Assembly (NCBI GenBank): GCA_005116945.1
Contig: SWDH01000028.1
Location: forward strand, 83,158-137,880
Reading direction: 5' to 3'
Length of the DNA: 54,723 bases
Source of the DNA: Nitrospira sp.
GTDB lineage: Bacteria; Nitrospirota; Nitrospiria; Nitrospirales; Nitrospiraceae
In this document: positions 34,560-44,447 of the stretch, piece after piece
How positions within the stretch are numbered: position 1 is the stretch's first letter
Layout: every line of letters begins with the position of its first letter
The notes under the pieces: model-generated
Told to the model about the DNA's origin: nothing
Databases searched by the model: none
What the model saw: only the letters and a program-made list of their open reading frames with translations
Program-made: the position numbers and the translations under genes

Positions 34560-35441
34560 ATGGCACCTCGCGCAGTCATCACTGGGGCAGCGGGACTGAT
34601 CGGGCAGTATCTGGTGAAGACTGCCTCACGATGGGCTCCCGGTTGGGATATCCATGGACTGTCCCGATCGGAGCTTGAGCTGACCGATACCCCGAAGGTA
34701 GACGCTCGAATCCGTGCGTTGAAGCCCGACCTCCTCATCCATTGCGCCGCGCTCAGCCGAACCAAGGCCTGCGAGCAAGATCCCGCCCAAGCCCGCCGCG
34801 ACAATGTAGAAGTGACCGCGCACCTCGCGAGGCTCTCCCCGGATGTTCCCTTCATTTTCCTCTCCAGCGGGGAAGTCTTCGACGGGAAAACCGGCTGGTA
34901 TAGCGAGACGGATGAACCGAACCCGATCAACGTATACGGCCAGACCAAGCTTGAAGCCGAGCGGGTGGTGTTGCAGAATCCCCGGCACACGGTTATTCGG
35001 ATCGTGCTGACATCTGGGACTTCAAACAGCGGCGACCGGAGTTTTGTGGAAGATATGTGCCGGGCCGCTAAGGCCGGCAAAGATGTGACGCTCTATGCCG
35101 ATGAGTTTCGTTGCCCACTTCCAGCCTCGGTCATTGCCCGGGCCTGCTGGGAACTCGCCGATCGTCGGCAGCCGGGCCTCTATCACCTGGGCGGGAGCGA
35201 ACGGCTCTCGCGCTGGGACATCGGTGAAGCCTTGTTGCCTTGGTATCCAGAGTTGAAAGACCGGCTGGTGAAAGGCTCGGCACGGAACCACATTGGGAGT
35301 CCCCGGCCCGCCGACCTCTCGCTCCGCTGCGATAAGATCCAACGGCTCCTGTCATTTCGCGTTCCGGGGTTTCGTGAATGGCTCACCGGACGCTCATCCC
35401 GAGGCTCAGACCTGTGGAATTTTCCCGATGATCGTCCATGA
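34560..35441 (+). CDS. NAD(P)-dependent sugar-nucleotide reductase (RmlD-like SDR)
   Basis: The protein has 293 residues. An N-terminal Rossmann motif GAAGLIGQYLV is followed by LELTDTPKVDARIRALKPDLLIHCAA, then SSGEVFDGKTGWYSETDEPNP, and the active site Tyr-Lys pair in VYGQTKLEAE. The layout matches dTDP-4-dehydrorhamnose reductase and related extended SDR enzymes. The product is probably a deoxysugar nucleotide, or the protein is a MAT2B-like homologue. It lies 12 bases after ettA and converges with the hybrid kinase gene. The substrate cannot be assigned. Confidence 0.88.
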   Translation: MAPRAVITGAAGLIGQYLVKTASRWAPGWDIHGLSRSELELTDTPKVDARIRALKPDLLIHCAALSRTKACEQDPAQARRDNVEVTAHLARLSPDVPFIFLSSGEVFDGKTGWYSETDEPNPINVYGQTKLEAERVVLQNPRHTVIRIVLTSGTSNSGDRSFVEDMCRAAKAGKDVTLYADEFRCPLPASVIARACWELADRRQPGLYHLGGSERLSRWDIGEALLPWYPELKDRLVKGSARNHIGSPRPADLSLRCDKIQRLLSFRVPGFREWLTGRSSRGSDLWNFPDDRP

Positions 35442-35470
35442 AACGTGAAAGATAGGGACCGGAACCTCGT

Positions 35471-37678
35471 TCATAATGAACCCTGCTGGTTAGGCAGCCA
35501 CCGCGCAAGGGCTGCAAACAGATCCTCTCGGTTGATCGGCTTCGCAAGGAAATCGTCCATCCCAGCATCCAGGCACTTCTGACGATCCTCCGGTAACACA
35601 TTTGCGGTCAACGCGATGATCGGCATCCGGCGGCCCGGCGACTCGGAGGACCGAATGCGACGTGCCGCCTCAAATCCATTAATCTCCGGCATGAAACAGT
35701 CGAGAAAGAACAGATCGTACCGCTTCTGTGCAAGCGCCGCGAGGGCTTCCACGCCACTTGCCACCACATCGACACGATAGCCTCGCCGTTCGAGCAACCG
35801 GACGACAAGCATCTGATTGGGCTTGTTGTCATCAGCCAGGAGAATGCGCTCAGCTTGCTGGGCGCGCCCCTCCGCAAGCGTATGACGCGTGACGAGCCCA
35901 GGCTGACGGGGGATGCTGTGGGGGACTGTTTCATCACCGACCCTTGTGTCAACGGAGAGGTCGCCGGAGCCGATCCCCCCTGATGACTGAGCCAGCACGA
36001 CGCGGAGGCATTCGTACAGCTGGGCATAACGGAGCGGCTTCGCCAGATACCCCGAGGCACCTGCCTCCGTAGCACGCGTCGCTTCGCCTCTCTGCCCATA
36101 CGACGTCAGGATAATGACCGGAGTGGCAGCGATCAATGGATCCTGCTTAATCATGCGTACGAGATCGATCCCATTGGGCTTCGGCATGCTGATATCGACA
36201 AGCGCCACGTCAAATGGACAGTGCTGCTGCGCTGCCCACCGCAGCAGAACCAAGGCGCCCGAAGCATCCGCGGCGCAGCTGGGCTGCATCGACCACGATG
36301 TCGTGTACTGTTCGAGAACTTTCCGTCCTGCCGGGTCATCATCCACTATGCAGACTTTGCGATGGCGAAGTTCGGCCACCGGAAGTTGACCCGACCGCTG
36401 TAGCCATGGCTGCACAACCATCGGCACGGTGATCCAGAACCGCGCTCCCTGGCCTATCGTGCTCTCGACACCGATTGTCCCGTTCATGAGCGTCACGAGC
36501 CGTTTCGCAATCGAGAGGCCGAGGCCGGTCCCGCCAAACTGTCTCGTGGTCGAGCTGTCAGCCTGTGAGAACGCGTCAAAAATCGCGACCTGCTTCTCCG
36601 GTGGAATTCCGATGCCGGTGTCGGTCACGTCGAAGAGCAGTGTCACGTTGTCTCCATGGTCTTCGGTTGCTCTGACCTGGAGCACCACGCGTCCTTGCTC
36701 GGTAAACTTTACGGCGTTTCCGACAAGATTCATCAGAATCTGGCGAAGGCGACCTGGGTCCCCTTGCACGGCGATAGGCGTGGAGGCGTGAATTAACGAC
36801 ACGAGCTCAAGCCCTTTCCGTTGAGCCTGCTCCGCAAGTAGTTCCGTGACGGACTCGACGGCTGCGCGCAAATCGAAGTCGATCATCTCGAGATCAAGTT
36901 TCCCGGCCTCCATCTTTGAGAAATCAAGAATGTCGTTGATGAGCATGAGGAGATGATCCCCTGATCTCCACACGGTTTTGGCATACGCTTGCTGTTCGGC
37001 GTTTAAATCTGATTCGAGGAGGAGGCCTGTCATGCCGATGACTGCGTTCATCGGGGTGCGAATCTCATGGCTCATGGTAGCCAGAAACTCCGACTTGGCC
37101 TGGGCCGCCGCCATCGCCTGATCACGCGCATGACTGAGATCAGTCGTGCGCTCGACGACCATCCGTTCGAGATCGCTCATTTTCAGCCGGGCCTGCTGCG
37201 CGAGGTTCCACTTCCTGGTCAGGGAAGCAGCCAGCTGATGGACTTCGATCGCGTCGAAGGGCTTGCGGAGGATGAGAAACTTGTCCCGCTGCGCCAACGT
37301 TGTGACGACATCCTCCCATGCATGATCGGAAAAAGCCGTGCAGATCACAATCTCTATATCTGGATCGACCTGCCACAAACGGGTGACGGTCTCGACTCCG
37401 TCCCATCCCGGCGGCATGCGCATATCGACAAAGGCCAACGCATACGGCTTCCCTGAGCCGACCGCCAGTTCAACCATACTGAGGCCCGCTTCTCCCCGTT
37501 CGGCAAAATCCACCGAGAAAGATTCGTCGTGAGTCTCCTTCATCACCTCACCGAACAGCGACGCCCTTGCCTGATCGAGCGCGCTGGAAGCTTTCGCCGG
37601 CACCAGGACTTTTCCGAAATCCTCAAGAATCTCCACATTGTCGTCGATGATAAGGATTCGCCGATTATCGGAGGCCAT
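35471..37678 (-). CDS. hybrid histidine kinase with three receiver domains
   Basis: The protein has 735 residues. Residues 6-155 are a receiver (Asp85 in FVDMRMPP) with an unusually long insert before its second strand. Residues 195-265 are HisKA, with His204 in [10 protein letters not shown]. Residues 310-425 are the ATPase domain ([35 protein letters not shown]). There follow two further receivers with LVDISMP and [14 protein letters not shown]. No membrane helix or PAS domain is seen, so the input comes through the first receiver. It should act as a phosphorelay hub in the cytoplasm, passing phosphate to partners unknown here. It is a single gene, convergent with the SDR gene. Confidence 0.94.
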   Translation of the reverse strand: MASDNRRILIIDDNVEILEDFGKVLVPAKASSALDQARASLFGEVMKETHDESFSVDFAERGEAGLSMVELAVGSGKPYALAFVDMRMPPGWDGVETVTRLWQVDPDIEIVICTAFSDHAWEDVVTTLAQRDKFLILRKPFDAIEVHQLAASLTRKWNLAQQARLKMSDLERMVVERTTDLSHARDQAMAAAQAKSEFLATMSHEIRTPMNAVIGMTGLLLESDLNAEQQAYAKTVWRSGDHLLMLINDILDFSKMEAGKLDLEMIDFDLRAAVESVTELLAEQAQRKGLELVSLIHASTPIAVQGDPGRLRQILMNLVGNAVKFTEQGRVVLQVRATEDHGDNVTLLFDVTDTGIGIPPEKQVAIFDAFSQADSSTTRQFGGTGLGLSIAKRLVTLMNGTIGVESTIGQGARFWITVPMVVQPWLQRSGQLPVAELRHRKVCIVDDDPAGRKVLEQYTTSWSMQPSCAADASGALVLLRWAAQQHCPFDVALVDISMPKPNGIDLVRMIKQDPLIAATPVIILTSYGQRGEATRATEAGASGYLAKPLRYAQLYECLRVVLAQSSGGIGSGDLSVDTRVGDETVPHSIPRQPGLVTRHTLAEGRAQQAERILLADDNKPNQMLVVRLLERRGYRVDVVASGVEALAALAQKRYDLFFLDCFMPEINGFEAARRIRSSESPGRRMPIIALTANVLPEDRQKCLDAGMDDFLAKPINREDLFAALARWLPNQQGSL

Positions 37679-38075
37679 GATGCTCCTGTCCTAATCAATG
37701 GGTGAGGCAGGGCCGAAGCAGTCAACCCGCTTGTTTCAGTTCTTGTCCTCAAAAACATCTCGATACGTAAGCATACGTGAATCACCCTCGTTTGCCAGAG
37801 ATCATCCTTTTCTCAACGTGTGCGGTCTTCCGTCATTTTTCAGTGCGAATGTCTCTGACAACGCTGTCTGATTCCAATTCCTACGGGCTGCAACTCCTTC
37901 GCGATGCACAATACGCCACGCCAACAAGATGCAGCGCCTTCTGTCGTGTTGTCTTCGGGGGGTTCGTGAATGATTCAATGAGTGTTCGCGCCGAGGTGTG
38001 GTTGTCTCGTGGCACACTGCGAATGCAAAACAGGTGTATGGCAGAGATCTCAACCACTTGCACCGCAATTGCTCA
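37679..38075. other. intergenic region without recognisable gene
   Basis: About 400 bases between the hybrid kinase and the PilZ gene, both on the minus strand. The open frames on each strand have no protein-like composition. No repeat, RNA gene or clear promoter was identified. Confidence 0.4.
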
Positions 38076-38405
38076 CTAGCTTCTCGCTCGATCCAGAAAC
38101 CGATTCAGCCTCGCCCGCGACGTATCGCTTATCGTTTGGATCTCCCACCCAGCATCACGTCCGGAAGACCAGCGAACGATCGCGGACTCGATCAAGAGGT
38201 ACTTGGACTCTCCTTCACCGGGAGGCAATTCGATATACACCGGCATCACCATTCCCTGTGTGACCGGACAGTCTCCCGTCGCTCGCCAGCCGGATATCGA
38301 CAGATCCCAGAGATGCCCTTTCCCGTGGAAACCCGGACCATGATAGACAAAGGGATACCGGGTCGAAATGCGCTGCCCCGCTCGAACGGCATAGTTCTTG
38401 GCCAC
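38076..38405 (-). CDS. PilZ-domain protein
   Basis: The 109-residue protein is a single PilZ domain. It carries an arginine-containing RISTRYPF stretch where the RxxxR motif is expected, and the DLSISGWRATG motif (D-x-S-x-x-G) after the first strand. These two parts bind cyclic di-GMP. PVYIELPPGE and AIVRWSSGRDAGWEIQ continue the beta-barrel. Such stand-alone domains change conformation on binding c-di-GMP and act on motility, secretion or polysaccharide enzymes. It is preceded by the hybrid kinase gene's long upstream spacer and has no operon partner. Confidence 0.85.
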   Translation of the reverse strand: MAKNYAVRAGQRISTRYPFVYHGPGFHGKGHLWDLSISGWRATGDCPVTQGMVMPVYIELPPGEGESKYLLIESAIVRWSSGRDAGWEIQTISDTSRARLNRFLDRARS

Positions 38406-38696
38406 CTTATTCCCCCCGGTGATTGCGCTCCCTTGGACGGCGTCTCCTTTAACTATAGCAGGGTCATTCTAATGCGCCACCGCGGGAAACCCGTCAGGAG
38501 GAAGGATATTTCTGAGAGGGAACCCTGGATCGCGCGTGATCGGAAGACGTGAGTCGGGGGCTAGGATGTCCGGGCAGAACCCACCCGCATGATGTGTGAG
38601 GCTTCCGCTGCAAGCGCGGCTAGGACAAGCCGTCCCGCTGTGCGTCTGCGCGCATTCGCGGAAAACGTTCATACCTCATGCAGCTAGGAACCTGTG

Positions 38697-38921
38697 TTAC
38701 TTGAGTGCGGCAAGACGTGCGCGTGCGGTTTCTGCCTGCGGGCTGGAAGGGTGGGAACGGACAATCTCTTCGTATAACTGCTTCGCGTGGACGACGTTGT
38801 GTTGTCGCTCTTCGAATTCGGCGGTCTCGAGCAGTTCCTGAGACGTATCCCCGCTGCAGGCAACCAGGACCAAACAGACCACCACCGCCCCTATCAGGAC
38901 GCTGAAAAAGTCCGCCAGCAT
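38697..38921 (-). CDS. small TPR-like lipoprotein with repeat-derived signal peptide
   Basis: The protein has 74 residues from ATG 38921. MLADFFSVLIGAVVVCLVLVAC is a lipoprotein signal with Cys22 in VACSG. The rest (ELLETAEFEERQHNVVHAKQLYEEI, then HPSSPQAETARARLAAL) is a short helical hairpin like one TPR unit. The first nine codons lie inside a type B intergenic repeat (38895-39016), so the repeat supplied the start codon and the beginning of the signal peptide. A longer frame to 39095 would run through the whole repeat and is unlikely. It probably sits in the inner leaflet of the outer membrane as part of a complex. Confidence 0.65.
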   Translation of the reverse strand: MLADFFSVLIGAVVVCLVLVACSGDTSQELLETAEFEERQHNVVHAKQLYEEIVRSHPSSPQAETARARLAALK

Positions 38922-39016
38922 CGTTCTCGCATCGCTCAGAGGCTCAACGTACCGAAGCGTACGCCTCGCCTCTTCGCTCGCTGCGGCCTTGCTAGACGGC
39001 CTTTTTGAGCATCCTG
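38895..39016. repeat. intergenic hairpin repeat, type B copy overlapping a gene start
   Basis: Outer arms CAGGACGCTGAAAAAG (38895 onward) and CTTTTTGAGCATCCTG (ending 39016) pair. An inner ACGTACC/CGTACG hairpin and the CGCTCGCTGCGGCCTTGCTAG stretch (read in two parts) resemble the copy at 7907-8075. Its left part encodes the start of the small lipoprotein. Confidence 0.7.
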
Positions 39017-39060
39017 AGGGTACTTGATGTCTTAGCTCCATCTGAATATTTCCACGGTGT

Positions 39061-39378
39061 TTACAGACGAGTCGACTCCGATGGATCAATCCCATAGCGG
39101 GGTGACGCGATGGCTTCGCTTCGACAATGCGGGCAGCGGCTTGGGCTTGTCAAACGGCGGCGATCACGAAAGACAAAGCTACAGTCCTGGCAGCGTGCCG
39201 GGTCCAGAATGAATCGCCTCGTCTTGTCGCGTGCCACAGTTTTCACGACGTGTGCCAGATGCTCCTCGACCTGTCGCTCACGAATACCCAACAGTTGAGC
39301 CAATTGATACGACGAGCACCTCGTGCCCGTGATCGCCTCGATGATCCGTTGACGAGGTGTCCGTTCGGGGGGCAACAT
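39061..39378 (-). CDS. HTH plus zinc-ribbon transcriptional regulator (COG3357-like)
   Basis: The protein has 105 residues. The N-terminal winged helix-turn-helix (RQRIIEAITGTRCSSYQLAQ, then LGIRERQVEEHLAHVVKTV) is followed by a zinc ribbon with two CxxC pairs (RCQDCSF and RCPHCRSEA). The layout matches predicted regulators of the COG3357 type. It would bind DNA, with zinc needed for folding. It is divergent from tldD with about 105 bases between the starts, so it might control that pair, but no operator was identified. Confidence 0.8.
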   Translation of the reverse strand: MLPPERTPRQRIIEAITGTRCSSYQLAQLLGIRERQVEEHLAHVVKTVARDKTRRFILDPARCQDCSFVFRDRRRLTSPSRCPHCRSEAIASPRYGIDPSESTRL

Positions 39379-39484
39379 GATACGGTATCGTAGGGGATCG
39401 TGTGAGAAAAACCAAGGTCACGGTCGCCTGTTTCATACAAGATGAGTTGAACGACGCCGATGTCTCTGCCAGGATAGCGATACG

Positions 39485-40951
39485 ATGCCCGATCATTTGA
39501 GTCCTCATCAGGACGAACTCGCAGAACTCGCGCTGAAACGCGTGGTGGCCTCCGGAGCCGACTACGGCGATATCCGACTTCTCGACAGCACGACCCAGAC
39601 GATTCGCGGCGAAGACCGCCGCATCGCGTCCATTCGAGAGGCGCAGGACAGCGGGTTCGGAATCCGCGTCCTCTATCATGGCGCCTGGGGCTTTGCGGCC
39701 AGCTCGGTACTGTCACTGGAAGAAGCCCCGCGCGTGGCTGACTTGGCGATCGACATTGCCAAAGGCTCCGCATCCCTTGCACGTGAACGGGTAAAACTCG
39801 CCGATGAGCCGGTCCATCGAGACCGGATCGTGACCGCAAGGCGAATCGATCCATTTGCCGTGCCCCTCGACAAGAAAACGGCGCTGCTCCTCGAAACCAT
39901 GGAGTCTGTGCATCGTCAACCCGGCATTGTGCGGAGCAGTGCCAGCCTGTGGGCTCGTCGCGACCGTAAGCTGTTTGTCTCAACCGAAGGGGCGCGCCTG
40001 GAATTCGACCTCCTGGCCCTGAGCGGCGATTTCGATGCCACAGCAATTCATAACGGACGATTTGCCTCGCGAAGCTTCAATACACCGCATCTTCGGATGG
40101 GCTATGAATTGATCGACGACGCCAATTTCCTTGCCGTGGCCCCACGCATCGCGTCTGAAGCCGTTGAGAAGGTGAAGGCGCCGGCCATAGATCCCGGACA
40201 GTACGATCTCGTCCTCGACCCGGAACATCTGTCGCTCACCATGCACGAATCCTGCGGCCATCCGAGCGAACTCGATCGTGCGCTGGGGTACGAGGCTAAC
40301 TATGCCGGCACCAGCTTTTTGACGACCGACACACAAGGAACCTTCCGATACGGCTCCTCGCACGTCAATCTCGTGGCCGATAACTGCGAACCTGAGACCC
40401 TCGCTGCCACCAGCTACGACGACGATGGCGTGACCTGCCAGCAGTGGGACATTGTGCGCGATGGGATCTTCGTCGGCTATTGTACGAACCGTGAGGTCGC
40501 CCCCAAAATCGGCGAGACGCGCTCGCGCGGCTCCAATCGCGCAGACAGCTGGGGTAGCGTCCCGATCGTGCGTATTGCCAACATTGGACTTGAGCCAGGC
40601 TCCGCCACCCTCGACGAGCTGCTCGCCGATATCACACGGGGTATCTACATCGAAGGCCACGGATCCTACAGTATCGATCAACGACGGTATAATTTTCAGT
40701 TCGGTGGCGATGCATTTTGGCTGATCGAGAATGGAAAGCGGACCCACATGGTTCGCGATGTTGTCTATCATGGAATCACGCCGGAGTTCTGGGGCAGCTG
40801 CGACGGAGTCGCCGATCGGTCGCACCGCCGAAAATATGGATTCATTACGTGTGGAAAAGGTCAGCCGGCCCAGTCGGGCTGGATGACCCACGCGGCCTCC
40901 CATGCGCGGTTTCGCAAGGTCAACGTCATCGGAGGGCAGGCGGGTTCATGA
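39485..40951 (+). CDS. tldD: metalloprotease TldD
   Basis: The protein has 488 residues. The zinc motif HExxxH is seen as His254-Glu255 and His259 in TMHESCGHPSE, followed by YAGTSFLT. The N-terminus has GADYGDIRLLDSTTQTIRGED-like strands, and the late GSYSIDQRRYNFQFGG matches the family. TldD forms a heterodimer with TldE that degrades unfolded peptides and matures peptide antibiotics in E. coli. The stop overlaps the tldE start (ATGA), so equal production is ensured. No substrate peptide gene is evident nearby. Confidence 0.95.
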   Translation: MPDHLSPHQDELAELALKRVVASGADYGDIRLLDSTTQTIRGEDRRIASIREAQDSGFGIRVLYHGAWGFAASSVLSLEEAPRVADLAIDIAKGSASLARERVKLADEPVHRDRIVTARRIDPFAVPLDKKTALLLETMESVHRQPGIVRSSASLWARRDRKLFVSTEGARLEFDLLALSGDFDATAIHNGRFASRSFNTPHLRMGYELIDDANFLAVAPRIASEAVEKVKAPAIDPGQYDLVLDPEHLSLTMHESCGHPSELDRALGYEANYAGTSFLTTDTQGTFRYGSSHVNLVADNCEPETLAATSYDDDGVTCQQWDIVRDGIFVGYCTNREVAPKIGETRSRGSNRADSWGSVPIVRIANIGLEPGSATLDELLADITRGIYIEGHGSYSIDQRRYNFQFGGDAFWLIENGKRTHMVRDVVYHGITPEFWGSCDGVADRSHRRKYGFITCGKGQPAQSGWMTHAASHARFRKVNVIGGQAGS

Positions 40952-42291
40952 GTACGACGAGTCACAAGACGTGGCCAAAGTTGACGAGCCAGGAGGAATT
41001 CCGATTCCTTATGGAGTTGGTGCTGAACCGTTCGACCGGCGATCACACGCTGATATCGTTGCATGATCAGCACAGTGGGACGACGCGGTTTGCGAACAAT
41101 CAGATCGTCCAGAACGTCGACATGAGGCGTGGGTCTTTGAGTGTGACGGTGGCATTCGGACAGCGGCACGGCACCGCAAGCACCACAGACTTTACCGCAG
41201 GAAAGGTACAAGAGGCTGTCGCCAGAGCGACGCACATCGCAGAGCGATCACCGGACGATCCGGAATACCTCCCGCCGGTGGGACCACAACACTATGCAAC
41301 GACTCCTACCGCACGACCCGAAACTGCCTTCGCAGGGCCGTCCCGCCGGCTGGAATATACCAGCGAAGCGATCGGGCAATGCCGGATGGAAAATCTGGGC
41401 GCAGCAGGAATCGTGTCGTCATCGATGGCGACAGTCGGCGTGGCCGCAAGCACTGGACTCTTTGCCCATGAAGCACGGACCGATGCACGATTCAGCCTGA
41501 CGGTTCAGACCGGCGACGCCACCGGATGGAGCGCCGCCGCTCATCGGTCCATCGATCATCTGAAGATCCAGGAGCGGACACTCACCGCGATCGATAAAGC
41601 CAAGCGGGGCCTGGAGGTGCGCGAGCTGCCGCCGGATCGCTATACCGTCATTCTTGAGCCGGCTGCCGTCGCAGGACTGTGGTATTCGCTCCTCTGGGCA
41701 CTCGACGCGAAATCGTACGAGAAAAATACGAGTGCATTGTCGGGAAAATTAGGCCGACAGATCGTCGACACACGACTGACGTTTCGTAATATGCCGTCGC
41801 ACGAGGACCTCCTCGGTATGGGATTCACCCAAGATGGGCTGCCTACCGTGGCATCCGACTGGATTACCGACGGAGTGCTCACACAGCTTTCCTACGATCG
41901 GTTCACGGCGAAGGCGCGGGGAATCGATCACATTCCCACGCTCGATGCCCCACGCCTCTCAGCCAGTGGGTCACCCTTGCCGACGCTACAGGACATGATC
42001 AAGCACACGGAGCGCGCCATCCTCGTGACAAACTTTTGGTACATCAGAACGGTCAATCCGACCGATCTCACTCTCACCGGCATGACGAGAGATGGCACGT
42101 TTCTCGTCGAGAATGGGGCCATTGTATCGGGGGTGAAAAACTTTCGCTTTCACGAAAGCCCGCTACGAGTGTTCAACCGGATCGAGGCTTTCACCAATCC
42201 CACTGAAGCCATCACGTCCGAAACAGGCAAGCTCCTCGTGCCGGCGATGAGACTCAGCGACTTCAATTTTTCCAGTGTCACTCGATTCTAA
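40948..42291 (+). CDS. tldE: TldE/PmbA-family protease subunit
   Basis: The protein has 447 residues from ATG 40948, overlapping the tldD stop by 4 bases. The longer frame to 40717 shadows tldD. Family features are TRFANNQIVQNVDMRRGSLSV (read as strands), the middle LEPAAVAGLWYSLL, and LTGMTRDGTFLVENGAIVSG near the end. The HExxxH site is absent, as expected for TldE. It pairs with TldD to close the proteolytic chamber. It is somewhat divergent from E. coli PmbA, closer to other two-gene TldD/E sets. Confidence 0.93.
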   Translation: MSTTSHKTWPKLTSQEEFRFLMELVLNRSTGDHTLISLHDQHSGTTRFANNQIVQNVDMRRGSLSVTVAFGQRHGTASTTDFTAGKVQEAVARATHIAERSPDDPEYLPPVGPQHYATTPTARPETAFAGPSRRLEYTSEAIGQCRMENLGAAGIVSSSMATVGVAASTGLFAHEARTDARFSLTVQTGDATGWSAAAHRSIDHLKIQERTLTAIDKAKRGLEVRELPPDRYTVILEPAAVAGLWYSLLWALDAKSYEKNTSALSGKLGRQIVDTRLTFRNMPSHEDLLGMGFTQDGLPTVASDWITDGVLTQLSYDRFTAKARGIDHIPTLDAPRLSASGSPLPTLQDMIKHTERAILVTNFWYIRTVNPTDLTLTGMTRDGTFLVENGAIVSGVKNFRFHESPLRVFNRIEAFTNPTEAITSETGKLLVPAMRLSDFNFSSVTRF

Positions 42292-42375
42292 CGTTCGTCA
42301 GCCATGAGGGATACTTTCCCATCCATTTGTTGACTCGAGGGGAACTCACGGGTAGACAAGAGACGGGGGACATAC

Positions 42376-42753
42376 ATGGATATGATGAAATGGTGCCTGT
42401 TGACTGTGCTAGGAGTGAGTCTGTCCGTGGCCGGTTGCAACGGGACGAGAACGTCGGGGCAAGAGGACCTTGGGCAAGGGATCGTGCGGGGGACGCTTGG
42501 CGCCCAATTGGCCGACGATGGGCACCTCCCCATTCCACCACATGTCGCGGTGTTAACCGGCCAGGTGACAGCGGTGGAGGGCGGCGCCTATGTGATTCGA
42601 GAGGCCAGCGGCATCGAGCAGCGGGTGGCACATGACGAGAATACTCGAATCGATCGGCCCGCTCATGTCGGGGACCGAATTGAAGCCTATATCGATCACA
42701 AAGGGCGTGCGGTACTTATTCAGAACATTGAGCAGCGCGAACGAGTGCGGTAA
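42376..42753 (+). CDS. small putative lipoprotein with beta-rich domain
   Basis: The protein has 125 residues. A signal peptide ends SLSVAGC with the lipidated cysteine near residue 21. The mature part (VAVLTGQVTAVEGGAYVIRE, RVAHDENTRIDRPAHVGDRIEAYID, GRAVLIQNIEQ) looks like a small OB or SH3-type barrel similar to DUF5666-like proteins. It starts 84 bases after tldE and is followed at once by the TPR protein gene, so the two may be co-transcribed. The function is not known. Confidence 0.7.
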   Translation: MDMMKWCLLTVLGVSLSVAGCNGTRTSGQEDLGQGIVRGTLGAQLADDGHLPIPPHVAVLTGQVTAVEGGAYVIREASGIEQRVAHDENTRIDRPAHVGDRIEAYIDHKGRAVLIQNIEQRERVR

Positions 42754-42781
42754 ATCAAGCCCAGGACGGAGAACGTTTTTC

Positions 42782-44440
42782 ATGCAGGTGGGGGGAGGAT
42801 CGATGGTTGCCACGCGCTTGGCGATAGGTATCGCCTCTTGCCTCATGCTGAGTTCACCGTCGCACGCGACGCCTCCCGATCAGGCCGATGCTCCGCCGCT
42901 CTTCGATAATCTCGGCTCCCTCCACCACCCCATCACCACCACATCGGAACAGGCCCAACGGTATTTCGATCAAGGGCTCCAACTCGTGTACGCCTTCAAC
43001 CATGAAGAGGCGATCCGGTCGTTTGAGGCGGCAATCCAACAGGATCCGCAGGCAGCGATGCCCTATTGGGGGGTGGCACTGGCACTCGGCCCCAACATCA
43101 ATAGCACCATGGGGAAGAACGCCGAACATCGGGCCATTGACATGATCCAGAAAGCTCGACGACTGGCCGACCACACCAGGCCCGAAGAACAAGCCTACAT
43201 CGAGGCGTTGGCCGCACGGTATGTGAGTCGGAAAGCCTCCAAGCGCAAAGGACTCGATGAAGCCTACGCGAAGGCCATGCGATCGGTGGTGCAACGGTTC
43301 CCGGAAGACGATAATGCAGCCACGCTGTTTGCGGAAGCGCTGATGGATTTGCGTCCTTGGGATTTTTGGAAACCGGATGGACAACCGCAGCCTGGCACAG
43401 TCGAGATCGTCGCGACGCTCGAGTCCGTGCTCGCACGAAACCCCGATCATCCCGGGGCCTGCCACTACTATCTGCATGCGATCGAGGCGTCACTGCAACC
43501 GGAACTGGCCTTGCCTTGCGCGGAGCGGCTGCCGCGCCTCATGCCTGGCGCTGGCCATCTCGTCCATATGCCCGCGCACATTTACATGCGGATGGGAAAG
43601 TACCACGAAGCGGCGGAGCAGAATCAACAAGCCGCCCACGTCGATGAGCAATACTTGGCTGATCAACATCCAACCGGCGAATACGCCGACGGCTATTACA
43701 CGCACAATCTTCATTTTCTTTGGGCATCCTTGGCAATGGAAGGGCGTAGCGTCGACGCCTTGAAGGTGGCTCGCGATTTGACGGCGACGATCACAGAGGA
43801 GGAAGCCCGCAAAGACCGCGGGAAGGAGCTCTATTTACCAACGCCGATCTTTTCGATGATTCGCTTTGGCCGGTGGGACGAGTTGCTCAGGGAACCCCCA
43901 CCACCCAAGGGATTGCGCTTATTGGAAGGGATGTGGAGGCTGGGGCGAGGGCTCGCTCTCGTTGCGACGGGCCGACTCCCTGGAGCTGAGGGTGAACACG
44001 TCGTCCTTGCCGGCCTGACAAAACAGATCCGCCGCCATCGCGCGACGGAAGAAAAGACCGAACGGGCACTGCTCAAAATTGCTGAACGGGTCCTGTCAGG
44101 AGAGATTGCCGCCCGTCGCCAACACTACGATGACGCGGTTCGGCTGTTCGAGGAAGCGATCAGGATAGAAGAGGGGCTGCCATACTCGGAGCCGCCGCTC
44201 TGGCCATTGTCCGTGCGGCACCACTTGGGGGCGGTGCTCTTATCGGCCCATCGCCTATCTGAGGCTGAAGCGGTCTATCGTACGGACCTTCTGCGGCAGC
44301 CGGACAACGGCTGGGCACTGATCGGATTGATCCAGAGCCTCAAGGCCCAACGGAAGGACGACCTCGCGGAGGAGGCCGAAGATCGTTTCAAGAAGGCCTG
44401 GGCCCATGCCGACTTCGTTCCTGCTGCGTCTCGAATGTAA
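42782..44440 (+). CDS. exported TPR-repeat protein
   Basis: The protein has 552 residues from ATG 42782; Met8 (ATG 42803) is an alternative start. A signal peptide (RLAIGIASCLMLSSPSHA) leads into TPR helices: TSEQAQRYFDQGLQLVYAFN, EEAIRSFEAAIQQDPQAAMPYWGVALALG. More units run to the end (HHLGAVLLSAHRLSEAEAVY). The middle has HYYLHAIEAS and HMPAHIYMRMGKYHEAA, motifs common in a widespread family of exported TPR proteins. It is probably periplasmic and binds other proteins. No enzyme motif is seen. Confidence 0.8.
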   Translation: MQVGGGSMVATRLAIGIASCLMLSSPSHATPPDQADAPPLFDNLGSLHHPITTTSEQAQRYFDQGLQLVYAFNHEEAIRSFEAAIQQDPQAAMPYWGVALALGPNINSTMGKNAEHRAIDMIQKARRLADHTRPEEQAYIEALAARYVSRKASKRKGLDEAYAKAMRSVVQRFPEDDNAATLFAEALMDLRPWDFWKPDGQPQPGTVEIVATLESVLARNPDHPGACHYYLHAIEASLQPELALPCAERLPRLMPGAGHLVHMPAHIYMRMGKYHEAAEQNQQAAHVDEQYLADQHPTGEYADGYYTHNLHFLWASLAMEGRSVDALKVARDLTATITEEEARKDRGKELYLPTPIFSMIRFGRWDELLREPPPPKGLRLLEGMWRLGRGLALVATGRLPGAEGEHVVLAGLTKQIRRHRATEEKTERALLKIAERVLSGEIAARRQHYDDAVRLFEEAIRIEEGLPYSEPPLWPLSVRHHLGAVLLSAHRLSEAEAVYRTDLLRQPDNGWALIGLIQSLKAQRKDDLAEEAEDRFKKAWAHADFVPAASRM

Positions 44441-44447
44441 CAGGCTC

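Noticed and set aside
38922-39095. N-terminal extension of the small lipoprotein
   Set aside because: It is only translated repeat sequence, and it would prevent function of the signal peptide.
40717-42291. 524-residue form of TldE
   Set aside because: The N-terminal extension is a shadow of tldD. The ATG at 40948 matches the family start.
42632-44440. 602-residue form of the TPR protein
   Set aside because: The extra 50 residues overlap the lipoprotein gene out of frame and would bury the signal peptide inside the chain.
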